Below are positions 8,195 to 17,171 of a stretch of 64,000 nucleotides of DNA, piece by piece (the stretch's first letter is position 1; each line of letters begins with the position of its first letter). The DNA is from Streptococcus orisratti DSM 15617. GTDB taxonomy: Bacteria; Bacillota; Bacilli; Lactobacillales; Streptococcaceae. A program made the translations under genes and the position numbers. Below the pieces are notes generated by a model, which saw only the letters and a program-made list of their open reading frames with translations, did not search any database and had not been told where the DNA came from. Location of the stretch: the NCBI RefSeq assembly GCF_000380105.1, contig NZ_KB904515.1, forward strand, positions 1 to 64,000, in the 5' to 3' direction.

Positions 8195-8242
8195 GCGGCC
8201 GAGCAGAAGGTTGTTAAAACTTCGTAGCGAGACCCCCGCACA

Positions 8243-8292
8243 GTTGACGAGGAAAATAGCAAGTTGAAAAATGCCGCTATTTGACCGTCAAC
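8243..8292 (+). repeat. Nested inverted repeat in the rplB-rpsS gap
   Basis: GTTGAC (8243-8248) pairs with GTCAAC (8287-8292), and inside it AAATAGC (8254-8260) pairs with GCTATTT (8276-8282). The spacing of the AAATAG...CTATTT arms recalls the GATAG...CTATTTTC core of the family R repeats, but the flanks are GC-richer and do not clearly match. The whole 8195-8401 gap has no ORF that I can support. Confidence 0.5.
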
Positions 8293-8401
8293 CACTGCGC
8301 CGGTCGGTTATGATAAATCCGCCAGCTCGGTAGGGTAAGTTGGGTTATTCTCCCAGCTCCCAAGCCGCTGTGGTACTATATTTAAAGGAGAAAACTACAC
8401 A

Positions 8402-8680
8402 ATGGGACGTAGTCTTAAAAAAGGACCTTTCGTCGATGAGCATTTGATGAAAAAAGTTGAAGCTCAAGCAAATGACGAAAAGAAAAAAGTAATTAAAACT
8501 TGGTCACGTCGTTCAACGATTTTCCCAAGTTTCATCGGATATACAATTGCAGTTTATGATGGACGTAAACACGTACCAGTTTACATTCAAGAGGACATGG
8601 TAGGTCACAAACTTGGTGAATTTGCGCCAACACGTACTTACAAAGGTCACGCTGCAGACGATAAGAAAACACGTCGTTAA
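8402..8680 (+). CDS. rpsS: 30S ribosomal protein S19
   Basis: S19 has 92 codons with family sequences [29 protein letters not shown] and [17 protein letters not shown]19 is in the 30S head and contacts the A-site tRNA and bridge B1a. ATG follows AAAGGAGAAAACTACACA. It is followed after 15 bp by rplV. Confidence 0.98.
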
Positions 8681-8695
8681 TAGGAGGAGGACACA

Positions 8696-9040
8696 ATGGC
8701 AGAAATTACTTCAGCTAAAGCAATGGCTCGTACAGTGCGTGTTTCACCTCGTAAAACACGTCTTGTGCTTGATCTTATCCGTGGTAAGAAAGTTGCTGAT
8801 GCAATCGCAATCTTGAAATTCACTCCAACTAAAGCTGCTACAGAAGTTGAAAAAGTTCTTAACTCAGCTATTGCAAATGCTGAAAACAACTTTGGGTTGG
8901 AAAAAGCTAATTTGGTAGTATCTGAAACATTCGCTAACGAAGGACCAACAATGAAACGTTTCCGTCCTCGCGCGAAAGGTTCAGCTTCACCAATCAACAA
9001 ACGTACTACACATATTACTGTAGTAGTTGCAGAAAAATAA
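8696..9040 (+). CDS. rplV: 50S ribosomal protein L22
   Basis: L22 has 114 codons, with a start behind AGGAGGA. It contains [18 protein letters not shown] and the beta-hairpin region near the C-terminus ([20 protein letters not shown]) that lines the exit tunnel and is a macrolide-resistance site in streptococci. The hairpin shows no obvious insertion or deletion. L22 binds all 23S domains. Confidence 0.98.
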   Translation: MAEITSAKAMARTVRVSPRKTRLVLDLIRGKKVADAIAILKFTPTKAATEVEKVLNSAIANAENNFGLEKANLVVSETFANEGPTMKRFRPRAKGSASPINKRTTHITVVVAEK

Positions 9041-9052
9041 GGAGGTAAAATC

Positions 9053-9706
9053 GTGGGTCAAAAAGTACATCCAATTGGTATGCGTGTCGGAATCATCCGT
9101 GACTGGGATGCGAAATGGTATGCTGAAAAAGAATACGCGGATTACCTTCATGAAGATCTTGCAATCCGTAAATTCATCAATAAAGAATTGGCTGACGCTT
9201 CGGTTTCAACTATCGAAATTGAACGTGCAGTAAATAAAGTAATTGTTTCACTTCACACTGCTAAACCAGGTATGGTTATCGGTAAAGGTGGAGCTAATGT
9301 TGACGCTCTTCGCGTTCAACTTAATAAGTTGACTGGAAAACAAGTTCACATCAATATCATCGAAATCAAACAACCTGATCTTGATGCTCATCTTGTTGGT
9401 GAAAACATTGCTCGTCAACTTGAGCAACGTGTTGCTTTCCGTCGCGCTCAAAAACAAGCTATCCAACGTACAATGCGTGCAGGTGCTAAAGGAATCAAAA
9501 CTCAAGTATCTGGTCGTTTGAACGGTGCTGATATCGCTCGTGCTGAAGGTTATTCAGAAGGAACAGTTCCACTTCACACACTTCGTGCAGATATCGATTA
9601 TGCTTGGGAAGAAGCTGATACTACATACGGTAAACTTGGAGTTAAAGTTTGGATTTATCGTGGTGAAGTTCTTCCAGCTCGCAAAAACACTAAAGGAGGC
9701 AAATAA
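9053..9706 (+). CDS. rpsC: 30S ribosomal protein S3
   Basis: S3 has 217 codons and a GTG start at 9053 after AAGGAGG. It has a KH domain with the GxxG loop in [13 protein letters not shown] (about residues 76-88) and a conserved C-terminal domain ([21 protein letters not shown]). S3 forms part of the mRNA entry channel and its helicase function. Three bases separate it from rplP. Confidence 0.98.
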   Translation: MGQKVHPIGMRVGIIRDWDAKWYAEKEYADYLHEDLAIRKFINKELADASVSTIEIERAVNKVIVSLHTAKPGMVIGKGGANVDALRVQLNKLTGKQVHINIIEIKQPDLDAHLVGENIARQLEQRVAFRRAQKQAIQRTMRAGAKGIKTQVSGRLNGADIARAEGYSEGTVPLHTLRADIDYAWEEADTTYGKLGVKVWIYRGEVLPARKNTKGGK

Positions 9707-9709
9707 CAG

Positions 9710-10123
9710 ATGTTAGTACCTAAACGTGTTAAACACCGTCGCGAATTCCGTGGAAAAATGCGCGGTGAAGCTAAAGGTGGTAAGGAAGTCGCATTTGGTG
9801 AATACGGTCTTCAAGCCACTACTAGCCACTGGATTACAAACCGTCAAATCGAAGCTGCCCGTATTGCGATGACGCGTTACATGAAACGTGGCGGTAAAGT
9901 TTGGATTAAAATCTTCCCACACAAATCATACACTGCTAAAGCTATCGGTGTACGTATGGGTTCTGGTAAAGGGGCGCCTGAAGGTTGGGTAGCACCAGTT
10001 AAACGTGGAAAAGTTATGTTTGAAATTGCTGGTGTATCTGAAGAAGTCGCACGTGAAGCACTTCGTCTTGCGAGCCACAAATTACCAGTTAAATGTAAAT
10101 TCGTAAAACGTGAAGCAGAATAA
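9710..10123 (+). CDS. rplP: 50S ribosomal protein L16
   Basis: L16 has 137 codons with the family start [19 protein letters not shown] and the [19 protein letters not shown] region. It helps organise the A-site tRNA region of the 50S subunit and is a known site for evernimicin/avilamycin resistance. Nothing unusual is visible. The start is preceded by AAAGGAGG that lies inside the end of rpsC. Confidence 0.98.
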   Translation: MLVPKRVKHRREFRGKMRGEAKGGKEVAFGEYGLQATTSHWITNRQIEAARIAMTRYMKRGGKVWIKIFPHKSYTAKAIGVRMGSGKGAPEGWVAPVKRGKVMFEIAGVSEEVAREALRLASHKLPVKCKFVKREAE

Positions 10124-10132
10124 GGAGAGCAC

Positions 10133-10339
10133 ATGAAACTTCAAGAAATTAAAGATTTTGTTAAAGAGCTTCGTGGACTTTCTCAAGAAGAACTTGCTAA
10201 GAAAGAAAACGAACTTAAGAAAGAACTTTTTGAACTTCGTTTCCAAGCAGCAACAGGTCAACTTGATCAAACTGCGCGTTTGAACGAAGTGAAGAAGCAA
10301 ATTGCACGTGTTAAAACTGTGCAATCAGAAAACAAATAA
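10133..10339 (+). CDS. rpmC: 50S ribosomal protein L29
   Basis: L29 has 68 codons and is nearly all helical, with [32 protein letters not shown] and [13 protein letters not shown]. It sits at the polypeptide exit near L23. ATG lies nine bases after rplP with AAGGAG as ribosome binding site. Confidence 0.97.
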   Translation: MKLQEIKDFVKELRGLSQEELAKKENELKKELFELRFQAATGQLDQTARLNEVKKQIARVKTVQSENK

Positions 10340-10366
10340 TAGATTGGGAAAGGAGAAATTCTAATA

Positions 10367-10627
10367 ATGGAACGTAATCAACGTAAAACCCTTGTTGGAC
10401 GTGTCGTATCTGACAAGATGGATAAAACAATCACTGTTGTAGTTGAAACAAAGCGTAACCACCCAGTCTATGGTAAACGTATCAACTATTCAAAAAAATA
10501 CAAAGCACATGATGAAAATAATGTTGCCAAAGAAGGCGATATCGTACGTATCATGGAAACTCGTCCACTCTCAGCTACAAAACGCTTCCGTCTTGTAGAA
10601 GTTGTGGAAGAAGCTGTTATTATCTAA
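10367..10627 (+). CDS. rpsQ: 30S ribosomal protein S17
   Basis: S17 has 86 codons and an OB fold. It begins [24 protein letters not shown] and has the KRxNHPVYGK and [15 protein letters not shown] motifs. It is a primary 16S-binding protein of the 5' domain. The ribosome binding site is AAAGGAG. Confidence 0.97.
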
Positions 10628-10651
10628 ACAAACTAAAAGGAGAAAATTGGA

Positions 10652-11020
10652 ATGATTCAACAAGAAACTCGCTTGAAAGTTGCTGATAATAGCGGTGCCC
10701 GTGAAATTCTCACCATCAAAGTTCTTGGTGGTTCAGGACGTAAATTCGCTAATATCGGTGATATCATCGTTGCATCTGTAAAACAAGCTACTCCTGGTGG
10801 AGCGGTTAAAAAAGGTGACGTGGTTAAGGCTGTTGTTGTTCGTACAAAAACTGGTGCTCGTCGTGCAGACGGTTCATACATCAAATTTGACGATAACGCT
10901 GCGGTAATCATCCGTGAAGACAAAAATCCTCGCGGAACTCGTATCTTCGGTCCTGTTGCACGTGAATTGCGTGACGGTGGCTTCATGAAGATTGTTTCAC
11001 TTGCACCAGAAGTACTTTAA
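10652..11020 (+). CDS. rplN: 50S ribosomal protein L14
   Basis: L14 has 122 codons, starting [20 protein letters not shown]. It has the conserved [13 protein letters not shown] and [14 protein letters not shown] blocks. It lies at the subunit interface (bridges B5/B8) and is a docking point for silencing factor RsfS. The 87-bp gap to rplX carries two perfect hairpins. Confidence 0.98.
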   Translation: MIQQETRLKVADNSGAREILTIKVLGGSGRKFANIGDIIVASVKQATPGGAVKKGDVVKAVVVRTKTGARRADGSYIKFDDNAAVIIREDKNPRGTRIFGPVARELRDGGFMKIVSLAPEVL

Positions 11021-11050
11021 TTTATAATTATAAAAAAGCAAACTTAGTCC

Positions 11051-11080
11051 CCTGACGTTTGTCAGGGTGCCCATTTGGGC
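11051..11080 (+). repeat. Two small hairpins between rplN and rplX
   Basis: CCTGACGTTTGTCAGG (11051-11066) and GCCCATTTGGGC (11069-11080) are perfect adjacent inverted repeats with 4-nt loops. No U-tract follows, so they are more likely RNA processing or stability elements than a terminator. Confidence 0.6.
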
Positions 11081-11107
11081 GTAAGAAAAAATAGGAGAAA
11101 TACTCAC

Positions 11108-11413
11108 ATGTTTGTAAAAAAAGGCGACAAAGTTCGCGTTATTGCTGGTAAGGACAAAGGTGTTGAAGCTGTAGTTCTTAAAGCTCTTCCAAAAGTTAAC
11201 AAAGTAATTGTTGAAGGTGTTGCAATTGTCAAAAAGCACCAAAAACCAAACAATGAAAACCCTCAAGGTGCTATTGTAGAAAAAGAAGCACCAATCCATG
11301 TGTCAAACGTCCAAGTACTTGACAAAAATGGCGTTGCGGGCCGTGTTGGTTACAAAGTTGTAGATGGCAAGAAAGTTCGTTACAACAAAAAATCAGGCGA
11401 AGTACTTGATTAA
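11108..11413 (+). CDS. rplX: 50S ribosomal protein L24
   Basis: L24 has 101 codons from ATG 11108. The frame is open upstream (to 11075), but the start [18 protein letters not shown] with a KOW motif and the preceding TAGGAGAAA ribosome binding site (11091-11099) fix the true start. L24 initiates 50S assembly near the tunnel exit. Confidence 0.97.
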   Translation: MFVKKGDKVRVIAGKDKGVEAVVLKALPKVNKVIVEGVAIVKKHQKPNNENPQGAIVEKEAPIHVSNVQVLDKNGVAGRVGYKVVDGKKVRYNKKSGEVLD

Positions 11414-11436
11414 TCACGAAGGAAAGGAGAAGCATA

Positions 11437-11979
11437 ATGGCAAATCGCTTAAAAGAAAAATATACTAATGAAGTTGTTCCTGCGTTGACTGAAAAATTTA
11501 ACTATTCTTCAGTAATGGCTGTGCCAAAAGTTGAGAAAATCGTTCTTAACATGGGTGTCGGTGATGCTGTATCAAACGCTAAAAATCTTGAAAAAGCTGC
11601 TGCTGAGTTAGCACTTATCTCAGGTCAAAAACCACTTATTACTAAAGCTAAGAAATCAATCGCTGGCTTCCGTCTTCGTGAAGGTGTAGCGATCGGTGCA
11701 AAAGTAACCCTTCGCGGTGAACGCATGTACGAATTTTTGGATAAATTGGTTACTGTTTCACTTCCACGTGTGCGTGACTTCCATGGTGTTCCAACAAAAT
11801 CTTTTGACGGACGTGGTAACTACACACTTGGTGTGAAAGAACAATTGATCTTCCCAGAAATTAATTTCGACGATGTTGATAAAGTACGTGGTCTTGATAT
11901 TGTTATCGTTACTACTGCTAACACTGACGAAGAAGGACGTGAATTGCTTAAAGGCCTTGGAATGCCTTTTGCAAAATAA
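11437..11979 (+). CDS. rplE: 50S ribosomal protein L5
   Basis: L5 has 180 codons, with MANRLKEKY and the [38 protein letters not shown] and PRVRDFHGV motifs. L5 binds 5S rRNA and contacts P-site tRNA and the 30S head. Its ribosome binding site is AAAGGAG, and rpsN follows after 17 bp. Confidence 0.98.
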   Translation: MANRLKEKYTNEVVPALTEKFNYSSVMAVPKVEKIVLNMGVGDAVSNAKNLEKAAAELALISGQKPLITKAKKSIAGFRLREGVAIGAKVTLRGERMYEFLDKLVTVSLPRVRDFHGVPTKSFDGRGNYTLGVKEQLIFPEINFDDVDKVRGLDIVIVTTANTDEEGRELLKGLGMPFAK

Positions 11980-11996
11980 TTTAGGAGGTAAATCAA

Positions 11997-12182
11997 TTGG
12001 CTAAAAAATCTATGATTGCTAAGAACAAACGTCCAGCGAAGTTCTCTACGCAAGCTTACACACGTTGCGAAAAATGTGGTCGTCCACATTCAGTTTACCG
12101 CAAATTTAAACTTTGCCGTGTTTGCTTCCGTGAATTAGCATACAAAGGACAAATCCCAGGCGTTACCAAAGCTTCTTGGTAA
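11997..12182 (+). CDS. rpsN: 30S ribosomal protein S14, zinc-ribbon type
   Basis: S14 has 61 codons and a TTG start at 11997 after TTAGGAGGTAAATCAA. Two CxxC pairs (CEKC, about residues 24-27, and CRVC, about 39-42) form a zinc ribbon, so this is the short type Z S14. Zn-type S14 is replaced by a Zn-free paralogue under zinc starvation in many Firmicutes. A 429-bp gap filled by repeats follows before rpsH. Confidence 0.97.
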
Positions 12183-12184
12183 AA

Positions 12185-12525
12185 ATAAGATGTGAGAGCG
12201 TTAAGCAACCAACGCAAAGATAGGAGATTTGACGAAGAAGTTTACTTCTAGGAAAATCTATCTTCTTTGCTAAGGTTGTAGCTCGAACTCAATTAAATGA
12301 TGATGCAAAGGACGTGAAAAAATCCGTATGAAAATAGGAGGCTGCCGCAGAAGTCATTAGACTTTGAGAAAGCCTATCTTTTTCACTAGGATTTTAGTCC
12401 GTGCTCAAAAATTATGATACTAAGCCCGTGGTGAACAAAGCAAAATTAGGAAATCGAGGATGCTTGCAAATGAGTCGATTTATCTATTTTGCACAGTTCA
12501 TAGGGCGAGTTCAAATTAGCTTTTC
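12185..12525 (-). repeat. Three family R stem-loop repeat units, reverse orientation
   Basis: Read on the minus strand, three successive units (about 12413-12525, 12304-12423 and 12185-12310) follow one pattern: (T)AGTATCAT or GCATCAT, a GAGC(A/T)CGGACTAAAA-like stretch, AAAAAGATAG, a variable hairpin, CTATTTTC-like sequence, and CTTTGCATCAT or a variant. Hairpin cores differ (AGAAGT/ACTTCT, AAGTC/GACTT, TCGA/TCGA), while the flanks are conserved, and unit ends are shared between neighbours. They lie in the rpsN-rpsH gap (12183-12611) and are presumably transcribed with the operon. Confidence 0.6.
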
Positions 12526-12611
12526 GTCTGAGAAGCATACAACCAGCCCACTTGGGCGACATTAACTAGCAAGTGCAACTTGCAAACTACTAGTAAGAGG
12601 AGAAATTTAAA

Positions 12612-13010
12612 ATGGTTATGACTGACCCAATCGCAGACTTTCTGACACGTATTCGTAATGCTAATCAAGCAAAACACGAAGTGCTTGAAGTACCTGCATC
12701 AAACATCAAAAAAGGGATTGCTGAAATCCTTAAACGCGAAGGTTTTGTGAAAAACGTTGAAATTATTGAAGACGACAAACAAGGCATTATCCGTGTATTC
12801 TTGAAATATGGCCAAAACGGTGAACGTGTTATCACTAACTTGAAACGTGTTTCAAAACCAGGTCTTCGTGTTTACTCAAAACGTGAAGATATCCCTAAAG
12901 TTCTTAACGGACTTGGAATCGCAATCATTTCAACATCAGAAGGTCTTTTGACTGACAAAGAAGCACGTCAAAAGAACGTTGGTGGAGAAGTTATTGCTTA
13001 CGTTTGGTAA
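12612..13010 (+). CDS. rpsH: 30S ribosomal protein S8
   Basis: S8 has 132 codons, starting [19 protein letters not shown], with the C-terminal [26 protein letters not shown] signature. S8 is central to assembly of the 16S central domain, and in E. coli it is the spc-operon autoregulator. The ribosome binding site AAGAGGAGAAA sits directly after the repeat block. Confidence 0.98.
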   Translation: MVMTDPIADFLTRIRNANQAKHEVLEVPASNIKKGIAEILKREGFVKNVEIIEDDKQGIIRVFLKYGQNGERVITNLKRVSKPGLRVYSKREDIPKVLNGLGIAIISTSEGLLTDKEARQKNVGGEVIAYVW

Positions 13011-13011
13011 T

Positions 13012-13150
13012 TAGATGATACCAAGAGCGTAGTGAACCAAGTGAAAATAGGAAATCAAACAAAGAATACTTACATTCTAGTTTGACTTATCTTTTTCACA
13101 CAGGTCACAGCTCGGGTTCAAATCAGATTTTCTGATTATTTAGTATCATG
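13012..13150 (-). repeat. Family R stem-loop repeat unit, reverse orientation
   Basis: On the minus strand this reads TAGTATC-like start (GATACTAAATAATC), GAACCCGAGCTGTGACC, GTGAAAAAGATAAG, a hairpin CAAACTAGAAT...ATTCTTTGTTTG, CCTATTTTCACTTGG and a GGTATCAT end. It matches the units at 12185-12525 and 62768-63006 in layout and in the GAGCT, AAAAAGATA and CTATTTTC blocks. Confidence 0.6.
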
Positions 13151-13436
13151 AAACCAAATTAGAACAAGATTCACTAATTGAATACGCCTACAACTCTTTG
13201 AAAAAAGTGAAAAGCAGTTTCAGAAATGTTCACTTTATGCGTCGTAAACGTCTGAACTTTCTCTGCCCTTCGGTCAGGAAAGCCCTAGTCGTTCTGACGA
13301 GGGTGCGTCTACGAAATCAAAGATTTCGAACTTACCGCTTATTTTTCTTCGAGTTGCTTAACGGCTTTGTATCTTGTTCACCCCGTGAAAACTAGTCGCT
13401 TGACGGCTTGATAATTTAACAGGAGAAATAAATATT
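13151..13436 (+). other. Structured rpsH-rplF gap, second half, no gene
   Basis: The gap holds several inverted repeats: AAGTGA (about 13206) with TCACTT (about 13229), and CGAAATCAAAGATTTCG (about 13313-13329). A CTTTGTATCTTG block near 13366-13377 resembles the family R unit end. A 65-codon frame at 13198-13395 has no ribosome binding site and no recognisable product, so I do not call it a gene. Confidence 0.4.
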
Positions 13437-13973
13437 ATGTCACGTATTGGTAATAAAGTAATTACGTTGCCTGCTGGTGTTGAAATTACTAATAACGATA
13501 ACGTTGTTACTGTAAAAGGACCTAAGGGCGAACTCACTCGTGAGTTTAACAAAAACATTGAAATCAAAGTTGAAGGCAATGAAGTTTCACTTCATCGTCC
13601 AAACGACTCAAAAGAAATGAAAACAATTCATGGTACGACTCGTGCTAATTTGAACAACATGGTTGTTGGTGTTTCTGAAGGTTTCAAAAAAGCACTTGAA
13701 ATGAAAGGTGTTGGTTACCGTGCACAATTGCAAGGTACTAAGCTTGTTCTTTCAGTTGGTAAATCTCACCAAGATGAAGTTGAAGCTCCAGAAGGTATCA
13801 CTTTTACAGTAGCTAACCCAACTTCAATCGAGGTTGCAGGTATCAACAAAGAAGTTGTTGGTCAAACTGCAGCTTACATCCGTAGTCTTCGTGCTCCAGA
13901 ACCGTATAAAGGTAAAGGTATCCGCTACGTTGGTGAATATGTACGCCGTAAAGAAGGTAAAACAGGTAAATAA
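13437..13973 (+). CDS. rplF: 50S ribosomal protein L6
   Basis: L6 has 178 codons, starting [16 protein letters not shown], with two KOW-like/alpha-beta repeats and a C-terminal [25 protein letters not shown] signature. It binds near the sarcin-ricin loop region. Its ribosome binding site is CAGGAGA. Confidence 0.98.
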   Translation: MSRIGNKVITLPAGVEITNNDNVVTVKGPKGELTREFNKNIEIKVEGNEVSLHRPNDSKEMKTIHGTTRANLNNMVVGVSEGFKKALEMKGVGYRAQLQGTKLVLSVGKSHQDEVEAPEGITFTVANPTSIEVAGINKEVVGQTAAYIRSLRAPEPYKGKGIRYVGEYVRRKEGKTGK

Positions 13974-13988
13974 TAGTTTGAGTTTGCT

Positions 13989-14009
13989 CTGTGAAATATT
14001 AATTCACAG
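13989..14009 (+). repeat. Hairpin between rplF and rplR
   Basis: CTGTGAA (13989-13995) pairs with TTCACAG (14003-14009) across a 7-nt loop. It has no U-tract and is probably an RNA structural element within the operon message. Confidence 0.5.
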
Positions 14010-14075
14010 GTACTCGCTATTTCTACCCAAACTTGTCCATTTGGCAAGGATATAATTAATTAAGAGGTGAAAATT

Positions 14076-14432
14076 GTGATTTCGAAACCAGATAAAAACA
14101 AAATCCGCCAAAAACGCCATCGTCGCGTACGCGGTAAACTCTCTGGAACTGCAGAACGCCCACGTTTGAACGTATTCCGTTCTAATACAGGCATCTACGC
14201 TCAAGTGATTGATGACGTAGCGGGTGTAACGCTCGCAAGTGCATCAACTCTTGATAAAGAAGTTTCTAAAGGAACTAAAACAGAACAAGCCGTTGTTGTC
14301 GGCAAACTTGTTGCTGAACGCGCAGTAGCTAAAGGTATTTCTGAAGTGGTCTTTGACCGCGGTGGATATCTCTATCACGGACGTGTTAAAGCTTTGGCTG
14401 ATGCAGCTCGTGAAAACGGATTGAAATTCTAA
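14076..14432 (+). CDS. rplR: 50S ribosomal protein L18
   Basis: L18 has 118 codons from GTG 14076, six bases after AGAGGTGA (14063-14070). An apparent upstream GTG at 14067 lies inside that ribosome binding site and is rejected. The protein reads [36 protein letters not shown], the standard 5S rRNA-binding L18. Confidence 0.96.
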   Translation: MISKPDKNKIRQKRHRRVRGKLSGTAERPRLNVFRSNTGIYAQVIDDVAGVTLASASTLDKEVSKGTKTEQAVVVGKLVAERAVAKGISEVVFDRGGYLYHGRVKALADAARENGLKF

Positions 14433-14449
14433 TAGGAGGACACTAAGAA

Positions 14450-14944
14450 ATGGCTTTTAAAGATAACGCAGTTGAACTTGAAGAACGCGTTGTTGCGATT
14501 AACCGTGTTACTAAAGTTGTTAAAGGTGGACGTCGTCTTCGTTTTGCAGCTTTGGTAGTTGTTGGTGACCGCAATGGTAACGTTGGTTTTGGTACTGGTA
14601 AAGCTCAAGAAGTACCAGAAGCTATTCGTAAAGCAGTTGAAGCTGCTAAAAAGAATCTGATCGCAGTACCAATGGTTGGTACAACAATTCCACACGAAGT
14701 TCATTCAGAATTTGGTGGAGCTAAAGTATTGTTGAAACCTGCTGCAGAAGGTTCGGGAGTTGCCGCTGGTGGTGCAGTTCGTGCCGTCATCGAATTGGCC
14801 GGTGTTGCAGATGTTACATCTAAATCACTTGGTTCAAACACTCCAATCAACATCGTTCGTGCTACAGTTGAAGGTTTGAAGCAACTTAAACGTGCAGAAG
14901 ACGTTGCTGCTCTTCGTGGCATCTCAGTTTCTGATTTGGCATAA
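14450..14944 (+). CDS. rpsE: 30S ribosomal protein S5
   Basis: S5 has 164 codons: an N-terminal double-stranded RNA-binding domain with [22 protein letters not shown], which includes the loop altered in spectinomycin resistance (V-V-K-G-G, unaltered here), and a C-terminal domain with [12 protein letters not shown]. It functions in mRNA entry and translational fidelity. Its ribosome binding site is TAGGAGG. Confidence 0.98.
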   Translation: MAFKDNAVELEERVVAINRVTKVVKGGRRLRFAALVVVGDRNGNVGFGTGKAQEVPEAIRKAVEAAKKNLIAVPMVGTTIPHEVHSEFGGAKVLLKPAAEGSGVAAGGAVRAVIELAGVADVTSKSLGSNTPINIVRATVEGLKQLKRAEDVAALRGISVSDLA

Positions 14945-14958
14945 GAAAGGGGATTATC

Positions 14959-15141
14959 ATGGCTCAAATTAAAATTACTTTGACTAAGTCTCCAATCGGT
15001 CGCATTCCTGCACAACGTAAAACAGTTGTTGCCCTTGGACTTGGTAAGTTGAATAGCTCAGTTGTCAAAGAAGACACCCCAGCTATTCGTGGTATGGTTA
15101 ATGCAGTATCTCACTTGGTTACTGTAGAAGATGTTAAGTAA
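14959..15141 (+). CDS. rpmD: 50S ribosomal protein L30
   Basis: L30 has 60 codons: [21 protein letters not shown], then [11 protein letters not shown] and the D-TPAIRGM segment. Length and motifs are standard. AAAGGGGATTATC provides the ribosome binding site. The next gap (138 bp) has two strong hairpins. Confidence 0.97.
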   Translation: MAQIKITLTKSPIGRIPAQRKTVVALGLGKLNSSVVKEDTPAIRGMVNAVSHLVTVEDVK

Positions 15142-15162
15142 TTAACATTTATAATGACATTT

Positions 15163-15244
15163 AGGTCGCAGAGCTTTTCTCTTGCGACTTAAAGTGAATA
15201 GAGGTATAGGCGAGTTTCTATGGGGAGTCCTTTCCCCTCATAGA
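15163..15244 (+). repeat. Two hairpins between rpmD and rplO
   Basis: GTCGCAGAG pairs with CTCTTGCGAC within 15163-15190, and TCTATGGGGA (15217-15226) pairs with TCCCCTCATAGA (15233-15244). Both are strong stems without following U-tracts. Confidence 0.55.
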
Positions 15245-15279
15245 GGCGCTAGCATTTTACAAATAAGGAGAAAACTATA

Positions 15280-15720
15280 ATGAAACTTCATGAATTACAC
15301 CCTGCTGCAGGTTCACGTAAAGTTCGTAACCGTGTAGGTCGTGGGACATCATCAGGCAACGGTAAAACGTCTGGTCGTGGTCAAAAAGGTCAAAAGGCTC
15401 GTTCAGGCGGCGGTGTTCGTCTTGGTTTTGAAGGTGGACAAACTCCATTGTTCCGTCGTATGCCAAAACGTGGTTTCTTGAACATCAACGCTAAGGAATA
15501 TGCACTTGTAAATCTTGAACAATTGAATATTTTTGAAGATGGTGCAGAAGTAACTCCAGTTGTTCTTAAAGAAGCTGGAATTGTTCGCGCTGAAAAATCA
15601 GGTGTTAAAATTCTTGGTAATGGTGAACTAACTAAGAAATTGACTGTTAAGGCAGCAAAATTCTCAAAATCTGCTGAAGCAGCTATCGTGGCTAAAGGTG
15701 GTTCTGTAGAAGTCATCTAA
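15280..15720 (+). CDS. rplO: 50S ribosomal protein L15
   Basis: L15 has 146 codons. It has [22 protein letters not shown], the glycine/arginine-rich unstructured N-terminal extension ([35 protein letters not shown]) and a globular C-terminus. L15 is a late 50S assembly protein. secY follows after 15 bp with GAGGGGGA as ribosome binding site. Confidence 0.98.
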   Translation: MKLHELHPAAGSRKVRNRVGRGTSSGNGKTSGRGQKGQKARSGGGVRLGFEGGQTPLFRRMPKRGFLNINAKEYALVNLEQLNIFEDGAEVTPVVLKEAGIVRAEKSGVKILGNGELTKKLTVKAAKFSKSAEAAIVAKGGSVEVI

Positions 15721-15735
15721 TGAGGGGGACCCTAG

Positions 15736-17040
15736 ATGTTCTTTAAATTACTAAAAGATGCTTTGAAGGTGAAACATGTTAGAAATAAAATTTTCTATAC
15801 ATTATTCATCATTCTCGTATTTCGAATTGGAACTCATATTACTGTTCCAGGTATCAATGCCAAAAGCTTGGAACAACTCAGTGATTTACCTTTCTTAAAT
15901 ATGTTGAACTTGGTTTCAGGTAACGCTATGAGAAACTTCTCAGTTTTCTCAATGGGAGTTAGCCCGTACATTACAGCTTCTATTGTGGTTCAACTATTGC
16001 AAATGGATATTTTACCTAAATTTGTTGAGTGGGGTAAGCAGGGGGAAGTCGGTCGTAGAAAGCTTAATCAAGCAACTCGCTATATTTCACTTGCCTTGGC
16101 CTTTATTCAGTCAATTGGTATTACTGCTGGCTTTAACACATTGTCATCAGTAGCTTTGGTTAAAAATCCAGATATTAAAACATATATGTTGATAGGTGCT
16201 TTACTGACAACAGGTAGTATGATTGTGACCTGGTTGGGTGAGCAGATTACAGACAAAGGGTTTGGTAACGGTGTATCAATGATTATCTTTGCAGGTATCA
16301 TTTCATCAATTCCAAGTGCTATTTCGACCATTTATCAAGATTTCTTTGTCAATGTCCGTGCGACCGATATGATGTCATCATATATCTATGTTGCAATCCT
16401 TATCTTTGCTGTTTTGGCGATTGTATTCTTTACAACGTTCGTTCAACAAGCAGAGTATAAAATTCCAATTCAATATACCAAGCTTGCTCAAGGAGCTCCA
16501 ACAAGTTCTTATTTACCTTTAAAAGTTAATCCTGCTGGTGTCATTCCCGTTATTTTTGCCAGCTCGATTACAACGATTCCAAGTACGATTATTCCATTCT
16601 TTCAACATGGGAAAGATATTCCTTGGTTAACGACTTTGCAGAATGTACTGAATTATCAAACACCGACCGGTATGCTAATATACGCAGTACTAATTATTCT
16701 CTTCTCGTTCTTTTATACTTTTGTTCAAGTTAATCCGGAAAAAACAGCTGAAAACTTACAAAAGAGTGCGTCCTATATTCCAAGAGTTAGACCTGGACGT
16801 GAAACAGAAGAGTATATGTCTTCAACATTGAAGAAATTGGCGACGATTGGTTCAGTATTCTTAGCATTTATTTCGTTAACACCAATTGCAGCACAGCAGA
16901 TGCTAAACTTATCTTCAAGTATTGCATTGGGAGGAACTAGTCTTCTTATCTTGATTTCAACAGGAATTGAAGGTATGAAACAACTTGAAGGTTACCTCTT
17001 GAAGAGACAGTATGTAGGTTTTATGAACACAGCAGAGTAA
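15736..17040 (+). CDS. secY: Preprotein translocase subunit SecY
   Basis: SecY has 434 codons and ten predicted transmembrane segments. Family motifs include FRIGTHITVPGIN at the start, the plug region after TM1, GEQITDKGFGNGVSMIIFAGI, YKIPIQYTKLAQGAPTSSYLPLKVNPAGVIPVIFASS, and the cytoplasmic loop with PRVRPGRETEEY that contacts SecA and the ribosome. It is the channel of the Sec pathway, in its usual place between rplO and adk. Confidence 0.98.
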   Translation: MFFKLLKDALKVKHVRNKIFYTLFIILVFRIGTHITVPGINAKSLEQLSDLPFLNMLNLVSGNAMRNFSVFSMGVSPYITASIVVQLLQMDILPKFVEWGKQGEVGRRKLNQATRYISLALAFIQSIGITAGFNTLSSVALVKNPDIKTYMLIGALLTTGSMIVTWLGEQITDKGFGNGVSMIIFAGIISSIPSAISTIYQDFFVNVRATDMMSSYIYVAILIFAVLAIVFFTTFVQQAEYKIPIQYTKLAQGAPTSSYLPLKVNPAGVIPVIFASSITTIPSTIIPFFQHGKDIPWLTTLQNVLNYQTPTGMLIYAVLIILFSFFYTFVQVNPEKTAENLQKSASYIPRVRPGRETEEYMSSTLKKLATIGSVFLAFISLTPIAAQQMLNLSSSIALGGTSLLILISTGIEGMKQLEGYLLKRQYVGFMNTAE

Positions 17041-17058
17041 GAAACCCTACAATATCTT

Positions 17059-17154
17059 AAAACAAAATTGAGGATCGGGGAGATCTCCCTGTCCTTCTCT
17101 TTTGTTTTTAAATCAGTTTAGCAGGTCGTATGTTTGCTTGGCTGATTTAAAAAC
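17059..17154 (+). promoter_or_regulatory. Overlapping, mutually exclusive hairpins upstream of adk
   Basis: Hairpin 1 pairs AAAACAAAA (17059-17067) with TTTTGTTTT (17100-17108) around a GGGAGATCTCCC core. Hairpin 2 pairs GTTTTTAAATCAG (17104-17116) with CTGATTTAAAAAC (17142-17154). The 3' arm of hairpin 1 shares five bases (17104-17108) with the 5' arm of hairpin 2, so they compete. Hairpin 1 is followed by a T-rich run and could be a weak terminator or attenuator between secY and adk. Confidence 0.5.
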
Positions 17155-17171
17155 AAAATAAGGAGACAATC

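Noticed and set aside
8195-8401. Insertion sequence in the rplB-rpsS gap
   Set aside because: Only palindromes are visible; no transposase fragment or clear target duplication.
13198-13395. 65-codon plus frame in the rpsH-rplF gap
   Set aside because: No ribosome binding site, no recognisable product, and it runs through hairpin sequence.
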